Assembly (NCBI GenBank): GCA_965248075.1
Contig: CBDFIL010000003.1
Coordinates: 1,674,001-1,738,000 of the forward strand
From: VXNE01 sp965248075
Lineage (GTDB): Bacteria > Pseudomonadota > Gammaproteobacteria > Pseudomonadales > Azotimanducaceae
DNA: 64,000 bases
Reading direction: 5' to 3'
In this document: positions 54,557 through 62,960 of the stretch, piece after piece
How the letters are laid out: the number at the start of each line of letters is the position of its first letter
How positions within the stretch are numbered: the stretch's first letter is position 1
Program-made: the position numbers and the translations under genes
Notes under the pieces: generated by a model
Told to the model about the DNA's origin: nothing
What the model saw: the letters and a program-made list of their open reading frames with translations, nothing else
Databases searched by the model: none

Positions 54557-55927
54557 TCAGCCGCGCGGAATCGTGAGGGCAAGCCGCGCACCGCCGAGGT
54601 CGCTGTCCGAGATGACGAGTCGTCCACCGTAGGCGGAGGCCAGTTCAACGACGACGGCAAGGCCGATACCCTGACCCGCATGTACGCTGTCCGCGCGTGC
54701 GCCGCGCTCGAGCACCCACGCTCGTGCTTCCGGGGGGATGCCCGGTCCGTCGTCGTCCACCACGATGCGGACGGTGGCGCCGTCCTCCACCGCCACGCGG
54801 ACCCTCGAACGGCAGTACTTGCACGCGTTCTCGAGCAGATTGCCGAGCATCTCGAGCAGATCCCGTTCGTCACCGCGAACGTGCGCGTCCCCGCCCATCT
54901 CGAGAATCGGCGCCTTGGCCGCGTAGGCTTTGTCGAGTGTGCGACCCAACCGCTCGAGCAGCGGTCCGACGGCCACCGTCTCCCGCGGCACGACCGCACG
55001 CAACGCAGCCGCACGCGAAAGCTGATGGGCCACCGTGTTTTCCATGCGCTGCAACTGCTCCTCGAACAGCCGTTTGTCCCCGGTCGGGAGGCCGTCGCTC
55101 GCGTTGGTCAGGACCGCCAGCGGCGTCTTCAGGCTGTGCGCGAGATCGCCCATCGCCCGGCGGTAGCGCTCGCGGTTCTCGCGCTCACGCTCGACAAAAC
55201 TGTTGAGCGTGCCCGCAAGCCCGGAGAGCTCCCGTGGGTAGTCCTCGCCGATGTCCTCCCGCTCCCCCGCCTGGAGAGCGCCGATGCGTTCCGTCATGCG
55301 GCGCACCGGACGCAGGCCCCAACGGAGCGCCACGATCTGTGCCACGACCAGCAGGAAGGTGGCGCCGACGAGGCCCAGCGCCATACTGCGGCGGAAGCTG
55401 GCGATCTCCGTGCGAAAGGGCGCCTGGTCGGCCAGCACCCAGAACGTCAGCTCCGCATCCTCGACATCTTCCCAGACCACTGTGTACCCGAAACGGAACA
55501 GGCCCGTCGGTCGGGCGTCGTCATCGACTCCCGCGAAGCGGGAACTGCCCGGTGGCGGCCGACGAGCGCCCCGTGGCCGGGACATGTCGACTGCCGTGAC
55601 GAGCAGGGATGGGGAACGCCAGATCACCGTTCCACTGGCCGTGTCGACGTAGGCGTAGAGCCCGGAATCCGGCATCGACAACCGCGGATCGCCCAATTCG
55701 TCCGGGAACTCCAGGGTGTCGTCGTGTTCTTCCGCCGCGCCGAGGAGCCCATAGACCACCAGGCGCAACTGTTCTTCCGCACCCGACAGCACACTCGCCG
55801 CAAAGGAGCGCTCGAGCACCCAGCCCATCACGGCCAGGAAGGTCCCGAGCACGACGGTTACGGTCACCATCAGCCGGGTCTGGAGGCTTCCCCGCGCCCC
55901 GGCCGGCGCAATGTTCGTGGCAGGCAT
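54557..55927 (-). CDS. PhoQ-like sensor histidine kinase
   Basis: A 456-residue membrane kinase: two membrane helices (about 19-39 and 182-204) around a periplasmic sensor of about 140 residues, then a HAMP region, phospho-acceptor His264 in GDLAHSLKTPLAVL, and the ATP domain with NLLENACKYCR, DDDGPGIPPEAR and GQGIGLAVVVELA. The LAHSLKTPLAVL H-box is of the PhoQ type. The response-regulator gene lies 14 bp upstream. Confidence 0.92.
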   Translation of the reverse strand: MPATNIAPAGARGSLQTRLMVTVTVVLGTFLAVMGWVLERSFAASVLSGAEEQLRLVVYGLLGAAEEHDDTLEFPDELGDPRLSMPDSGLYAYVDTASGTVIWRSPSLLVTAVDMSRPRGARRPPPGSSRFAGVDDDARPTGLFRFGYTVVWEDVEDAELTFWVLADQAPFRTEIASFRRSMALGLVGATFLLVVAQIVALRWGLRPVRRMTERIGALQAGEREDIGEDYPRELSGLAGTLNSFVERERENRERYRRAMGDLAHSLKTPLAVLTNASDGLPTGDKRLFEEQLQRMENTVAHQLSRAAALRAVVPRETVAVGPLLERLGRTLDKAYAAKAPILEMGGDAHVRGDERDLLEMLGNLLENACKYCRSRVRVAVEDGATVRIVVDDDGPGIPPEARAWVLERGARADSVHAGQGIGLAVVVELASAYGGRLVISDSDLGGARLALTIPRG

Positions 55928-55941
55928 GACGGTGCCCGGGG

Positions 55942-56616
55942 TCAGGCGCCCGGCGCGAAACGATAGCCCTGGCCGCGTACGGTCCGTATCGGCTGCAAGC
56001 CGCCGTCCGGGTCGAGCTTCTTGCGCAGCCGTCCGACGAAGACCTCGATGACGTTGCTGCCCCGTTCGAAGTCCTGATCGTAGAGATGCTCGGTGAGTTC
56101 CGCCTTCGAGACCACGCGCGGCGCGTTCATGGCGAGATACTCCAGCACGCGGTATTCGAATGCGGTCAACTCGATCGCCGTCCCGTCCCGGCGCACCGTC
56201 TTCTGTGCCGTGTCCAGCGTGAGCGGACCCCGGGCGATGACCGGGGAGGCATGCCCCCGCGCGCGCCGGATCAATGCGTTGAGCCGCGCGAGCAGTTCCT
56301 CCATGTGGAAGGGCTTGGTGAGATAGTCGTCCGCGCCGATTTCGAGCCCGGTCACCTTGTCCTGCCAGTCGCCGCGCGCCGTCAGGATGAGGATGGGGAA
56401 TGCCCGATCTTCAGCACGGAGCCGCGAGATCACCTCGAAGCCCCCGACCTTCGGCAGCCCGATGTCGATCACGGCCGCGTCGTAGTCGAACTCGCGCCCG
56501 TAGTAAAGACCTTCTTCGCCGTCGGACGCCCTGTCGACGACAAAGTCCGCATCGCGCAGGAACTTGTCGATCTGCGCCCGGAGAAGCATCTCGTCCTCTA
56601 CGAGCAGAATGCGCAC
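55942..56616 (-). CDS. PhoP-like OmpR-family response regulator
   Basis: A 224-residue regulator with receiver domain (phospho-acceptor Asp51 in AAVIDIGLPKVGG, Lys in YLTKPFHMEEL) and OmpR-type winged helix (LTAFEYRVLEYLAM...SNVIEVFVGRLRKKL). It activates or represses promoters after phosphorylation by the downstream kinase. GTG 56616 follows AAAGGTAG; the frame upstream belongs to the PepSY gene region in another frame. Second gene of a three-gene operon. Confidence 0.94.
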   Translation of the reverse strand: MRILLVEDEMLLRAQIDKFLRDADFVVDRASDGEEGLYYGREFDYDAAVIDIGLPKVGGFEVISRLRAEDRAFPILILTARGDWQDKVTGLEIGADDYLTKPFHMEELLARLNALIRRARGHASPVIARGPLTLDTAQKTVRRDGTAIELTAFEYRVLEYLAMNAPRVVSKAELTEHLYDQDFERGSNVIEVFVGRLRKKLDPDGGLQPIRTVRGQGYRFAPGA

Positions 56617-56620
56617 TGGC

Positions 56621-56971
56621 CTACCTTTCGGGCGCCACTCCGCTGGCGTCGACGTAGACGTTCCTGACCCGGCCGCCATCGGTCAGGAGCCGGACCCGAA
56701 ACCCGAGCCGACCGTCCCGCTCGACGGCGGTGGCGGACAGGATGCGACCGTCGAACAGACGCCGGACCTGCCCGACCGCCTTCTCCCGCGTGATCCCCGC
56801 GCCTCCCGGGGCGACAAGGTTCGCGGGGCGCGGGCCGACCGACCGCTCTGCCGCGGCAAGGCCAGGCGCGAGGGCCGTTCCGAACAGCAGCAGGGCAAGT
56901 GCAAGGCCCCACGGACGCACGCGTCCCGTGGGATGCCACTTCCGCCGGGAAACTCGGAACTCGGATCGCAT
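56621..56971 (-). CDS. Small exported PepSY-like domain protein
   Basis: A 116-residue protein: signal peptide (about residues 20-42, WGLALALLLFGTALAPGLAAA), then a PepSY-like domain (ITREKAVGQVRRLFDGRILSATAVERDG...YVDASG). It is separated by four bases from the response-regulator start and is the first gene of the operon with the two-component system. A modulator of the sensor is a reasonable inference. ATG 56971 is assumed; a GTG at 56995 is an alternative. Confidence 0.8.
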   Translation of the reverse strand: MRSEFRVSRRKWHPTGRVRPWGLALALLLFGTALAPGLAAAERSVGPRPANLVAPGGAGITREKAVGQVRRLFDGRILSATAVERDGRLGFRVRLLTDGGRVRNVYVDASGVAPER

Positions 56972-57130
56972 GGGATGTGTTCGCCGTCGCTGCACCGCCC
57001 TCTCTCACGGGATTGTAACCGCTCTGCGACGCGGGTCCGCCCGTTGCGCGAGCCCTATTGCCCTCGCTTGCCCCTTAGTCTGAGACCCATCCACTGAACC
57101 CCGACTGAACACCGCCAACACCGGCGTCGC

Positions 57131-58018
57131 TCATTGAGCGCCGGTTTCCGGACCGGCGACGGCACCCGGCCGACGCAGGGACGTTGCGGTAACACGATGC
57201 CGTTCGTCCAGATCGACCAGCACGTCGGCGCGTGGGGGCAGATCCGCCAGCATCCACAGGGTCAGCCGCTCGTAATGCGCGACGAAACGCTCGACCTGGG
57301 CTCTACCGAGGCGCTGCTCGGGCGGTCGGTCCGCCTCCTGGCGGAGGCGCCAGCGACGTACCGCATCCAGGCTCGGCACGCGCAGGTAGACCAGGCAGTC
57401 GAACGAGCCGAACAGGCCGGCATACGCGCCGCCCAAGGCGTCGTTGACGTAGGCCCGCCAGCGCCCGTCCACATCCTCGTCGGCTTCCAGCGCATTCGCC
57501 GGCATGCCAAGCATTTCCGCCGGCTGTGGGCACGCGCCGACGCACCACCCCTCCAGCAGCACGATGTCGGCCGGGCCGTCAACGACGCGTCCCCGCGGCG
57601 CCCGGTCGTCGACGCCCTTGTCGAATACCGGTACCGACACCTCGCCCGGTTGGCCGAGGGCCGCCAGCACGGATTCGCAGAGGGCGACATCGTGGGTTCC
57701 GGGCGGTCCTCGCGTCGCGAGCAGCGGATGCACCGTGCGGCCGAGGACCTCCCGCTCCGCCCGGGTGAGATAGAAGTCGTCGATCGACATGGCGACCGCA
57801 TGTAGTCCGAAATGATGCGCCGCCGCGACGATGGCCCCCGCGAGCGTGGACTTGCCGGCGCCCTGGCCGCCGGCGAGCGCGACCCGCGACGGCGGTTCTG
57901 TCCGCCAGCCGGCCGCAAGCGTCGCCGCCAACGTCCGCCAGTCCTCCGGCAGTGTCGGGTCGAGGGCCTCGAAACACGCGCGCGCTTCGCTATCGACAAG
58001 CGCCGAAACCTTGGGCAA
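57131..58018 (-). CDS. D-glycerate 3-kinase-like P-loop kinase
   Basis: A 295-residue kinase. VALAGGQGAGKSTLAGAIV is the P-loop, SIDDFYLTRAE the Walker B-like Asp motif, and LLEGWCVGACPQPAEML matches plant-type/YggC glycerate kinases. It would form 3-phosphoglycerate from D-glycerate. TTG 58018 is inferred, with AGGAG eight bases upstream, because the conserved sequence begins just after it. Divergent from doxX. The 2-hydroxyacid dehydrogenase at 47-48 kb could supply glycerate, but they are not linked. Confidence 0.85.
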   Translation of the reverse strand: MPKVSALVDSEARACFEALDPTLPEDWRTLAATLAAGWRTEPPSRVALAGGQGAGKSTLAGAIVAAAHHFGLHAVAMSIDDFYLTRAEREVLGRTVHPLLATRGPPGTHDVALCESVLAALGQPGEVSVPVFDKGVDDRAPRGRVVDGPADIVLLEGWCVGACPQPAEMLGMPANALEADEDVDGRWRAYVNDALGGAYAGLFGSFDCLVYLRVPSLDAVRRWRLRQEADRPPEQRLGRAQVERFVAHYERLTLWMLADLPPRADVLVDLDERHRVTATSLRRPGAVAGPETGAQ

Positions 58019-58057
58019 CCTGTGAACTCCTGATGCGGCAAAAGAGGGCTGCCCGGA

Positions 58058-58621
58058 ATGGAAACATCCTTGCAAACCATCCTCAAGTTCGAGGCCCGAA
58101 TCCGGGACTACCTGAATCTGGCCGGCGGGTTCGTCTCCCTGCTGCTGCTCCGGCTGCTGCTCGGCTATGAGTTCTTCACGAGCGGCATCACCAAGTTCAA
58201 CGGCAAGAACTGGTTCGGCTCCGCCGAGTTTCCGTTTCCGTTCTCCCTCCTGCCGGTGGATGTGAACTGGTTCCTCGCGACGTGGTTCGAAATCCTCGGC
58301 GCGGTGCTCCTGATCATCGGCATCGCCACCCGCTACGTGGCCGCCAGCCTCATCGTCATCACCCTGGTCGCCATCTACGCGGCCCACCTCCCGGAAGTGC
58401 AGCAGGTCATCGAGGGAGAGCGCGTCTGGACGTCGGTCGGCATCGGTTCGATCAGCGAGTTCTTCGACGGGTACCGTATCAGCGAGAGCTGCATGGGCGG
58501 GTATTGCACCGGCAACTACAAGCTGCCCGTGATCTACCTGTTCATGTTCATTCCCCTGATGCTGTCCGGTGGCGGCAAGCTGGCCGTCGACCACTGGCTG
58601 GCCCGCCGTCTCTCGAAGTGA
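58058..58621 (+). CDS. DoxX family membrane protein
   Basis: A 187-residue protein with four hydrophobic segments and the family features LLLRLLLGYEFFTSGITKFNGKNWF and LATWFEILGAVLLIIGIATRYVA. DoxX proteins are associated with quinol or redox chemistry and metal-stress clusters, but this one has no DUF692 partner here. The middle loop contains an unusual Cys pair (SCMGGYCTGN). ATG 58058 is near the end of the divergent glycerate kinase promoter region. Confidence 0.85.
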   Translation: METSLQTILKFEARIRDYLNLAGGFVSLLLLRLLLGYEFFTSGITKFNGKNWFGSAEFPFPFSLLPVDVNWFLATWFEILGAVLLIIGIATRYVAASLIVITLVAIYAAHLPEVQQVIEGERVWTSVGIGSISEFFDGYRISESCMGGYCTGNYKLPVIYLFMFIPLMLSGGGKLAVDHWLARRLSK

Positions 58622-58658
58622 CGAACGACCGGAGCACCGCCGCGGGAGCGCAACGGCC

Positions 58659-58934
58659 AGCCCGCATTTCTCACCAGGGGCCGTGATGATCGCGGAGGAT
58701 TTTGGTCCTGTGCGCACGACGCTTGCGTCGCGCTCGCCGACCGAAAGCATAGCGGGGACTACGGTTGAGGGAGCACGTGCGCAAGCACGGGCCCGTGTGT
58801 ACACGGGGCCAAAAGACCCGCGAGGGCGCGGCCAGCGCAGTCCGCAATCGGCACGATCATCGACATCGCGGTCAACTTCGTGAAACCCAAGAGCTTTTTG
58901 ACGCTGACAAGCGGCCTGGTGAGAAATGCGGGCT
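58659..58934. mobile_element. MITE-like element with perfect 20-bp terminal inverted repeats
   Basis: AGCCCGCATTTCTCACCAGG (58659-58678) and its exact inverse complement (58915-58934) bound a 276-bp segment without a usable reading frame. The size and ends suggest a non-autonomous derivative of an insertion sequence, perhaps IS1380-like by recalled end sequence. No clear target duplication is visible at the edges. It lies between convergent doxX and the MATE gene. Confidence 0.72.
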
Positions 58935-58937
58935 AGC

Positions 58938-60311
58938 TCACCCCATGGCGAAGACGCGGATGCGACGCTCGTTCCGGGACAACCACCCAAGGCGCGCAAG
59001 GAGGATCACGGCGGCGACGGCGAGACCGCCGACCAGCCCCGTCCAGAAACCCTGCACGCCCCAGGCATCGAACCCGAGCAGGCCGAAACCCAGCACGGCG
59101 CCGAGCGGCAGGGCGATCCCCCAATAGGCGAAGACGGCCGTGAACATCGGCGCGCGCACGTCCTTGTAACCGCGCAGGGCACCGACCGCCGTGACCTGCG
59201 TGTCGTCGACGAACTGGTACAGCGCCACGAACAGGAGCAGGCCCGAAGCGATCTCGACAACGGCGCTATCAGAGGTGTACGCCGATGCGATCTGCTGGCG
59301 CAGCGTGAGGAGCACGACCGCGGCCAGCACCGCGAACACCCCCGAGGCGCCGACGGCGACGAAGCCGGAACGCCGGGCGCCGGGCAAGTCGTTCGCCCCC
59401 ACGTTGTAGCCGACACGAATCGTCGCCGCCATGCCGAGCGCCAGCGGCACCATGAAGGTGATGCCCCCCACGTTGGAAGCCACCTGGTGAGATGCGACCG
59501 CGTCGACCCCGAGGCGACCGATCAGCAGCGTCACCACGGAGAACACGGCCACTTCGAAGAAGATGGCGATGCCGATCGGCAGGCCGAGGCGAATGAGACG
59601 CCACATCAGCGCGAAGTCCGGGGCCGAAAAGCGGGAGAGCGTACCGGCCCTCCTGACCCTCGAGTAGCGCACCACTCCCAACATGGCGAGGAACTCGCAC
59701 CACATCACGATGGCGCCGGAGACGCCGCAGCCGACCCCGCCCAGCGCCGGAACACCGAAGCCCCCATAGACGAAGAGGTAGTTCAGGGGAATCTTCAGGA
59801 AGAGCCCGCTCAAGGCCACTACCATCGCCGGAGTGGTCCACGACATGCCGTCGCAGAGATTGCGGAACACGAAGTACCCGAGCACCGGCACCAGTCCGAA
59901 GCTCATGGCGGAGAGATATGCCGACGCCACGGGGATCGCGGCCGGATCGACGCCGATCAGGCGGTAGCCCGCTGCGCCGAACTGCATGGCCCCGACCAGC
60001 AGCAGACCTCCCGCGAGGGCGATCCAGAGCGCCTGGCGGACCACCGCCCCGGCCTCCTCTTCTCGCCCCGCACCGTGCATCTGGGACACCAGCGGCGTCA
60101 CCGACATGGCGACTCCCGACAGCAGCAGCATGGCCGGCCAATAGAAGTTGCCGCCGAGGGCGATGCCCGCCAGGTCCACCGCACTCACGTGGCCGGCCAT
60201 GATGGCGTCGACCACGCCCATGCCCATCTGGGAGAGCTGCGTCAGGATGATCGGTCCGGCCAGCACGCCGAGCGCGCCGAGTTCCTTCACGACTCCGCGG
60301 TTGGCCTGCAT
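58938..60311 (-). CDS. MATE family multidrug/cation efflux protein (NorM-like)
   Basis: A 457-residue transporter with 12 predicted helices. GPIILTQLSQMGMGVVDAIMAGHVSAVDLAGIALG is the N-terminal MATE signature and SHQVASNVGGITFMVPLALGMAATIRVG the matching signature of the second half. It extrudes cationic compounds in exchange for Na+ or H+. The stop codon falls four bases from the end of the MITE-like element, so the last residues (RVFAMG) may border the insertion. Confidence 0.93.
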   Translation of the reverse strand: MQANRGVVKELGALGVLAGPIILTQLSQMGMGVVDAIMAGHVSAVDLAGIALGGNFYWPAMLLLSGVAMSVTPLVSQMHGAGREEEAGAVVRQALWIALAGGLLLVGAMQFGAAGYRLIGVDPAAIPVASAYLSAMSFGLVPVLGYFVFRNLCDGMSWTTPAMVVALSGLFLKIPLNYLFVYGGFGVPALGGVGCGVSGAIVMWCEFLAMLGVVRYSRVRRAGTLSRFSAPDFALMWRLIRLGLPIGIAIFFEVAVFSVVTLLIGRLGVDAVASHQVASNVGGITFMVPLALGMAATIRVGYNVGANDLPGARRSGFVAVGASGVFAVLAAVVLLTLRQQIASAYTSDSAVVEIASGLLLFVALYQFVDDTQVTAVGALRGYKDVRAPMFTAVFAYWGIALPLGAVLGFGLLGFDAWGVQGFWTGLVGGLAVAAVILLARLGWLSRNERRIRVFAMG

Positions 60312-60498
60312 CGTGGGGTCCAGCGTCAGGCGGTGGGAGCGCGCGGATTCTACACTGGCCCGGCGCCGATCCCTGTTGCGGACTCACACCCGGAAGCCCG
60401 GGCCGCCCCGCCCCCGAGCCACCGCCCGCGCGTGTCACCGGCGGGCCAAAACCGTATACTTGCCAACCAGCCAGAATCAGCCCAAGGAGCCACCGCAC

Positions 60499-60915
60499 AT
60501 GGACCTGAACGACAGCAAGACGCTGCAGAACCTCAAGGACGCGTTCGCCGGGGAGTCCCAGGCCAATCGCCGCTATCTGTACTTCGCGCAGAAGGCCGAT
60601 GTCGAGGGCGAAAACGATGTCGCCGCGGTGTTCCGCTCCACCGCCGAAGGGGAGACCGGCCACGCGCACGGCCACCTCGACTACTTGCAAGGTGTGGGCG
60701 ACCCCGCCACGGGGCTGCCGATCGGCACCACCCGGGACAACCTGGCCGCCGCGATCGCCGGCGAGACGTACGAGTACACCGACATGTACCCGGGCATGGC
60801 CGCGACCGCGCGTGACGAGGGCTTCGACGAGATCTCGGACTGGTTCGAGACCCTCGCCAAGGCCGAGCGCAGCCACGCCAATCGCTTCCGGAAGGCCCTG
60901 GACGCCGTCGAGTAA
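60499..60915 (+). CDS. Rubrerythrin (diiron domain only)
   Basis: A 138-residue four-helix diiron protein lacking the C-terminal rubredoxin domain. Ligand segments are AFAGESQANRRYLYFAQKAD, STAEGETGHAHGHLDYL, AGETYEYTDMYPGMA and ETLAKAERSHANRF, each with the Glu/His spacing of rubrerythrin. It probably reduces peroxide. AAGGAG at 60484-60489 precedes ATG 60499. First gene of the cluster with the Fe-S oxidoreductase and DUF3501, separated from them by a hairpin. Confidence 0.94.
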   Translation: MDLNDSKTLQNLKDAFAGESQANRRYLYFAQKADVEGENDVAAVFRSTAEGETGHAHGHLDYLQGVGDPATGLPIGTTRDNLAAAIAGETYEYTDMYPGMAATARDEGFDEISDWFETLAKAERSHANRFRKALDAVE

Positions 60916-60932
60916 GCTCTCCTGAGGCGATT

Positions 60933-60955
60933 TGCGGGGCCCACCCGGCCCCGCA
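60933..60955 (+). terminator. Hairpin between rubrerythrin and Fe-S oxidoreductase genes
   Basis: TGCGGGGCC (60933-60941) and GGCCCCGCA (60947-60955) pair perfectly over a five-base loop. There is no T run, so partial termination or mRNA stabilisation between the first and second genes is more likely than a full stop. Confidence 0.5.
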
Positions 60956-60971
60956 CCGCCAAACCGGCCCC

Positions 60972-62306
60972 ATGCCCCCCAAGGAAGGAAATCTCGAAGC
61001 CCCCGAGCGGCAACCCATAGACTGGCGCAACCCGGATTTCCGGGACAAGGCGTCGCTCGACGCCGAACTGGAGCGGGTCTTCGACATCTGTCACGGTTGC
61101 CGCCGCTGCGTGAACCTGTGCCAGGCGTTCCCGACGCTCTTCGACCTGATCGACGAATCCGAGACCTTCGAGATCGACGGGGTCGACAAGGCGGACTACG
61201 CGAAGGTCGTGGACCACTGCTATCTCTGCGACCTGTGCGCGGAGACCAAATGCCCCTATCTGCCGCCCCACGAGTGGGCCGTGGACTTCCCGCACCTGAT
61301 GCTGCGCGCGAAGGCGCAACGCTACGCCGACAAGGACACGAAGACCCGCTGGCGCGATCGCCTCATCACGAGCACCGGCCCACTCTTCGACGCGGCCGCC
61401 CGGCCCGGCGTCGCGGCGCTGGCGAACGCCGCGGCATCGAACAGGACCCTGCGCGCACTTGGCGAGCGCATCGCCGGCATCGACGCGCGGGCGCCCCTGC
61501 CGAGGTTGCAGGGGCGCAAGCTCCAATCCCGCGTTCCGGGGCAGACGGGGTCCGGGCTCACCGCGCGACCCTCGGCCACGACGCGGGGCAAGGTGGCAGT
61601 CTTCACGACCTGTTACGGACATCACGAGCCGCAGGCGGTGGAGGATCTGGTCGCGGTGCTCGACCACAACGGCATCCCTGTGCGGGTACTCCACGGTGCG
61701 CAGTGTTGCGGCATGCCGAAGTTCGAACTCGGCGACCTCGAGTCCGTCGCGAAACTCAAGGAACGGAATCTGCCGACGCTCCTCTCGGCGGTGGACGACG
61801 GCTACGACCTGATGTCGATCATCCCCTCGTGCACGCTGATGTACCGCCAGGAGCTACCCCTCATGTTCCCGGACGAACCGGACATCGCGCGGGTGGCCGA
61901 ACGCTTCTTCGATCCGTTCGAGTACCTCGTCCTGCGCGGCCGGGAGGACCTCGTCCAGGCGGACTTCAAGCACCCCCTCGGCAAGGTCGCCTACCACGCT
62001 GCCTGCCACCAGCGGGTGCAGAACGCCGGCGCGAAGACCCGCGAGTTCCTGGCCTCCATTCCGGGCACGGAGCTCACCTTCATCGAGCGCTGCTCCGGCC
62101 ATGACGGCACCTACGCGGTGAAGTCCGAGACCTTCGACGCCGCCATGAAGATCGCCCGCCCCGTGGTGAACCGGGTACGCAACGCGGAGGTCGACCTGTA
62201 CGGGTCGGACTGCCCCCTGGCGGGGCGGATGATCGCGCACGGCCTGGACGACGCCTCCGAGGCGGTGCATCCCATCTCGATGGTGCGCCAGGCCTACGGC
62301 ATCTGA
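60972..62306 (+). CDS. Fe-S oxidoreductase with two CCG domains (GlpC/HdrD-like)
   Basis: A 444-residue protein. N-terminal ferredoxin-like clusters: CHGCRRCVNLC (about residues 40-50) and CYLCDLCAETKCPY. C-terminal CCG-type cysteine motifs: QCCGMPKF, ACHQRVQN and ERCSGHDGTY. This is the architecture of GlpC and heterodisulfide-reductase D subunits, which pass electrons through noncubane clusters. It lies between rubrerythrin and DUF3501; that trio is recurrent in proteobacteria, suggesting it donates electrons to rubrerythrin. Confidence 0.88.
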   Translation: MPPKEGNLEAPERQPIDWRNPDFRDKASLDAELERVFDICHGCRRCVNLCQAFPTLFDLIDESETFEIDGVDKADYAKVVDHCYLCDLCAETKCPYLPPHEWAVDFPHLMLRAKAQRYADKDTKTRWRDRLITSTGPLFDAAARPGVAALANAAASNRTLRALGERIAGIDARAPLPRLQGRKLQSRVPGQTGSGLTARPSATTRGKVAVFTTCYGHHEPQAVEDLVAVLDHNGIPVRVLHGAQCCGMPKFELGDLESVAKLKERNLPTLLSAVDDGYDLMSIIPSCTLMYRQELPLMFPDEPDIARVAERFFDPFEYLVLRGREDLVQADFKHPLGKVAYHAACHQRVQNAGAKTREFLASIPGTELTFIERCSGHDGTYAVKSETFDAAMKIARPVVNRVRNAEVDLYGSDCPLAGRMIAHGLDDASEAVHPISMVRQAYGI

Positions 62307-62887
62307 TGCAAAAGCTCGATCGAACGACGCTGTGGAGTCTTGAGCGCTACGCCGAGGACCGTTCCGCGTTCCGGGCCCGTGTCATGCAGCACAAGAAGGC
62401 GCGGCGCGTTTCGCTCGGTCCCCACGCGACGCTCCTGTTCGAAGACTTCCTCACCATGCACTACCAGGTGCAGGAAATGCTGCGCGCCGAACGCATCTTC
62501 GAGCCGGGCGAGATCGAAGCGGAACTCGCCGCCTACAACCCGCTGATCCCGGACGGCAGCAACTGGAAAGCGACGCTGCTGCTCGAGTACCAGGACGTCG
62601 AGGAACGCCGCCGGGCGCTGGCGCGCATGCCCGGCGTCGAAGACCGTGTGTGGGCGGAGGTCGCCGGGCAGCAGCGCGCGTTCGCGACAGCCAACGAGGA
62701 CATGGACCGCAGCGACGCGGACAGGACGGCCGCGGTGCACTTCCTGCGCTTCGAACTCGCGCCCGGTATGATCGCAGGCTTAAGGGCCGGCGCCCGGCTC
62801 CTGATGGGCATCGACCATCAGGAGCTTCCGTATCGGGTCGATGTGTCCGGGCAAGCCCGGGTAGCGCTGCTCGCCGACCTCGACTGA
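62306..62887 (+). CDS. DUF3501 family protein
   Basis: A 193-residue protein recognised by KLDRTTLWSLERYAEDRSAFRARVMQHKKARRVSLGP, HATLLFEDFLTMHYQVQEMLRAE and NDL-like NPLIPDGSNWKATLLLEYQDVEERR. The function is unknown. Its ATG overlaps the upstream stop (TGATG), so it is translationally coupled to the Fe-S oxidoreductase and presumably acts with it in peroxide or redox stress. Confidence 0.9.
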   Translation: MQKLDRTTLWSLERYAEDRSAFRARVMQHKKARRVSLGPHATLLFEDFLTMHYQVQEMLRAERIFEPGEIEAELAAYNPLIPDGSNWKATLLLEYQDVEERRRALARMPGVEDRVWAEVAGQQRAFATANEDMDRSDADRTAAVHFLRFELAPGMIAGLRAGARLLMGIDHQELPYRVDVSGQARVALLADLD

Positions 62888-62960
62888 AACGCCGTTCCTG
62901 GCGGGGACCGGTTCGGCAACGGGAGCAGGTTTCCAGAGAGATAGAGAAAGGCAGACAAAC

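Noticed and set aside
52652..55966. 1104-codon plus-strand frame across the DUF349 and kinase genes
   Set aside because: It overlaps two well-supported genes in other frames and its composition is Arg/Gly-rich shadow sequence.
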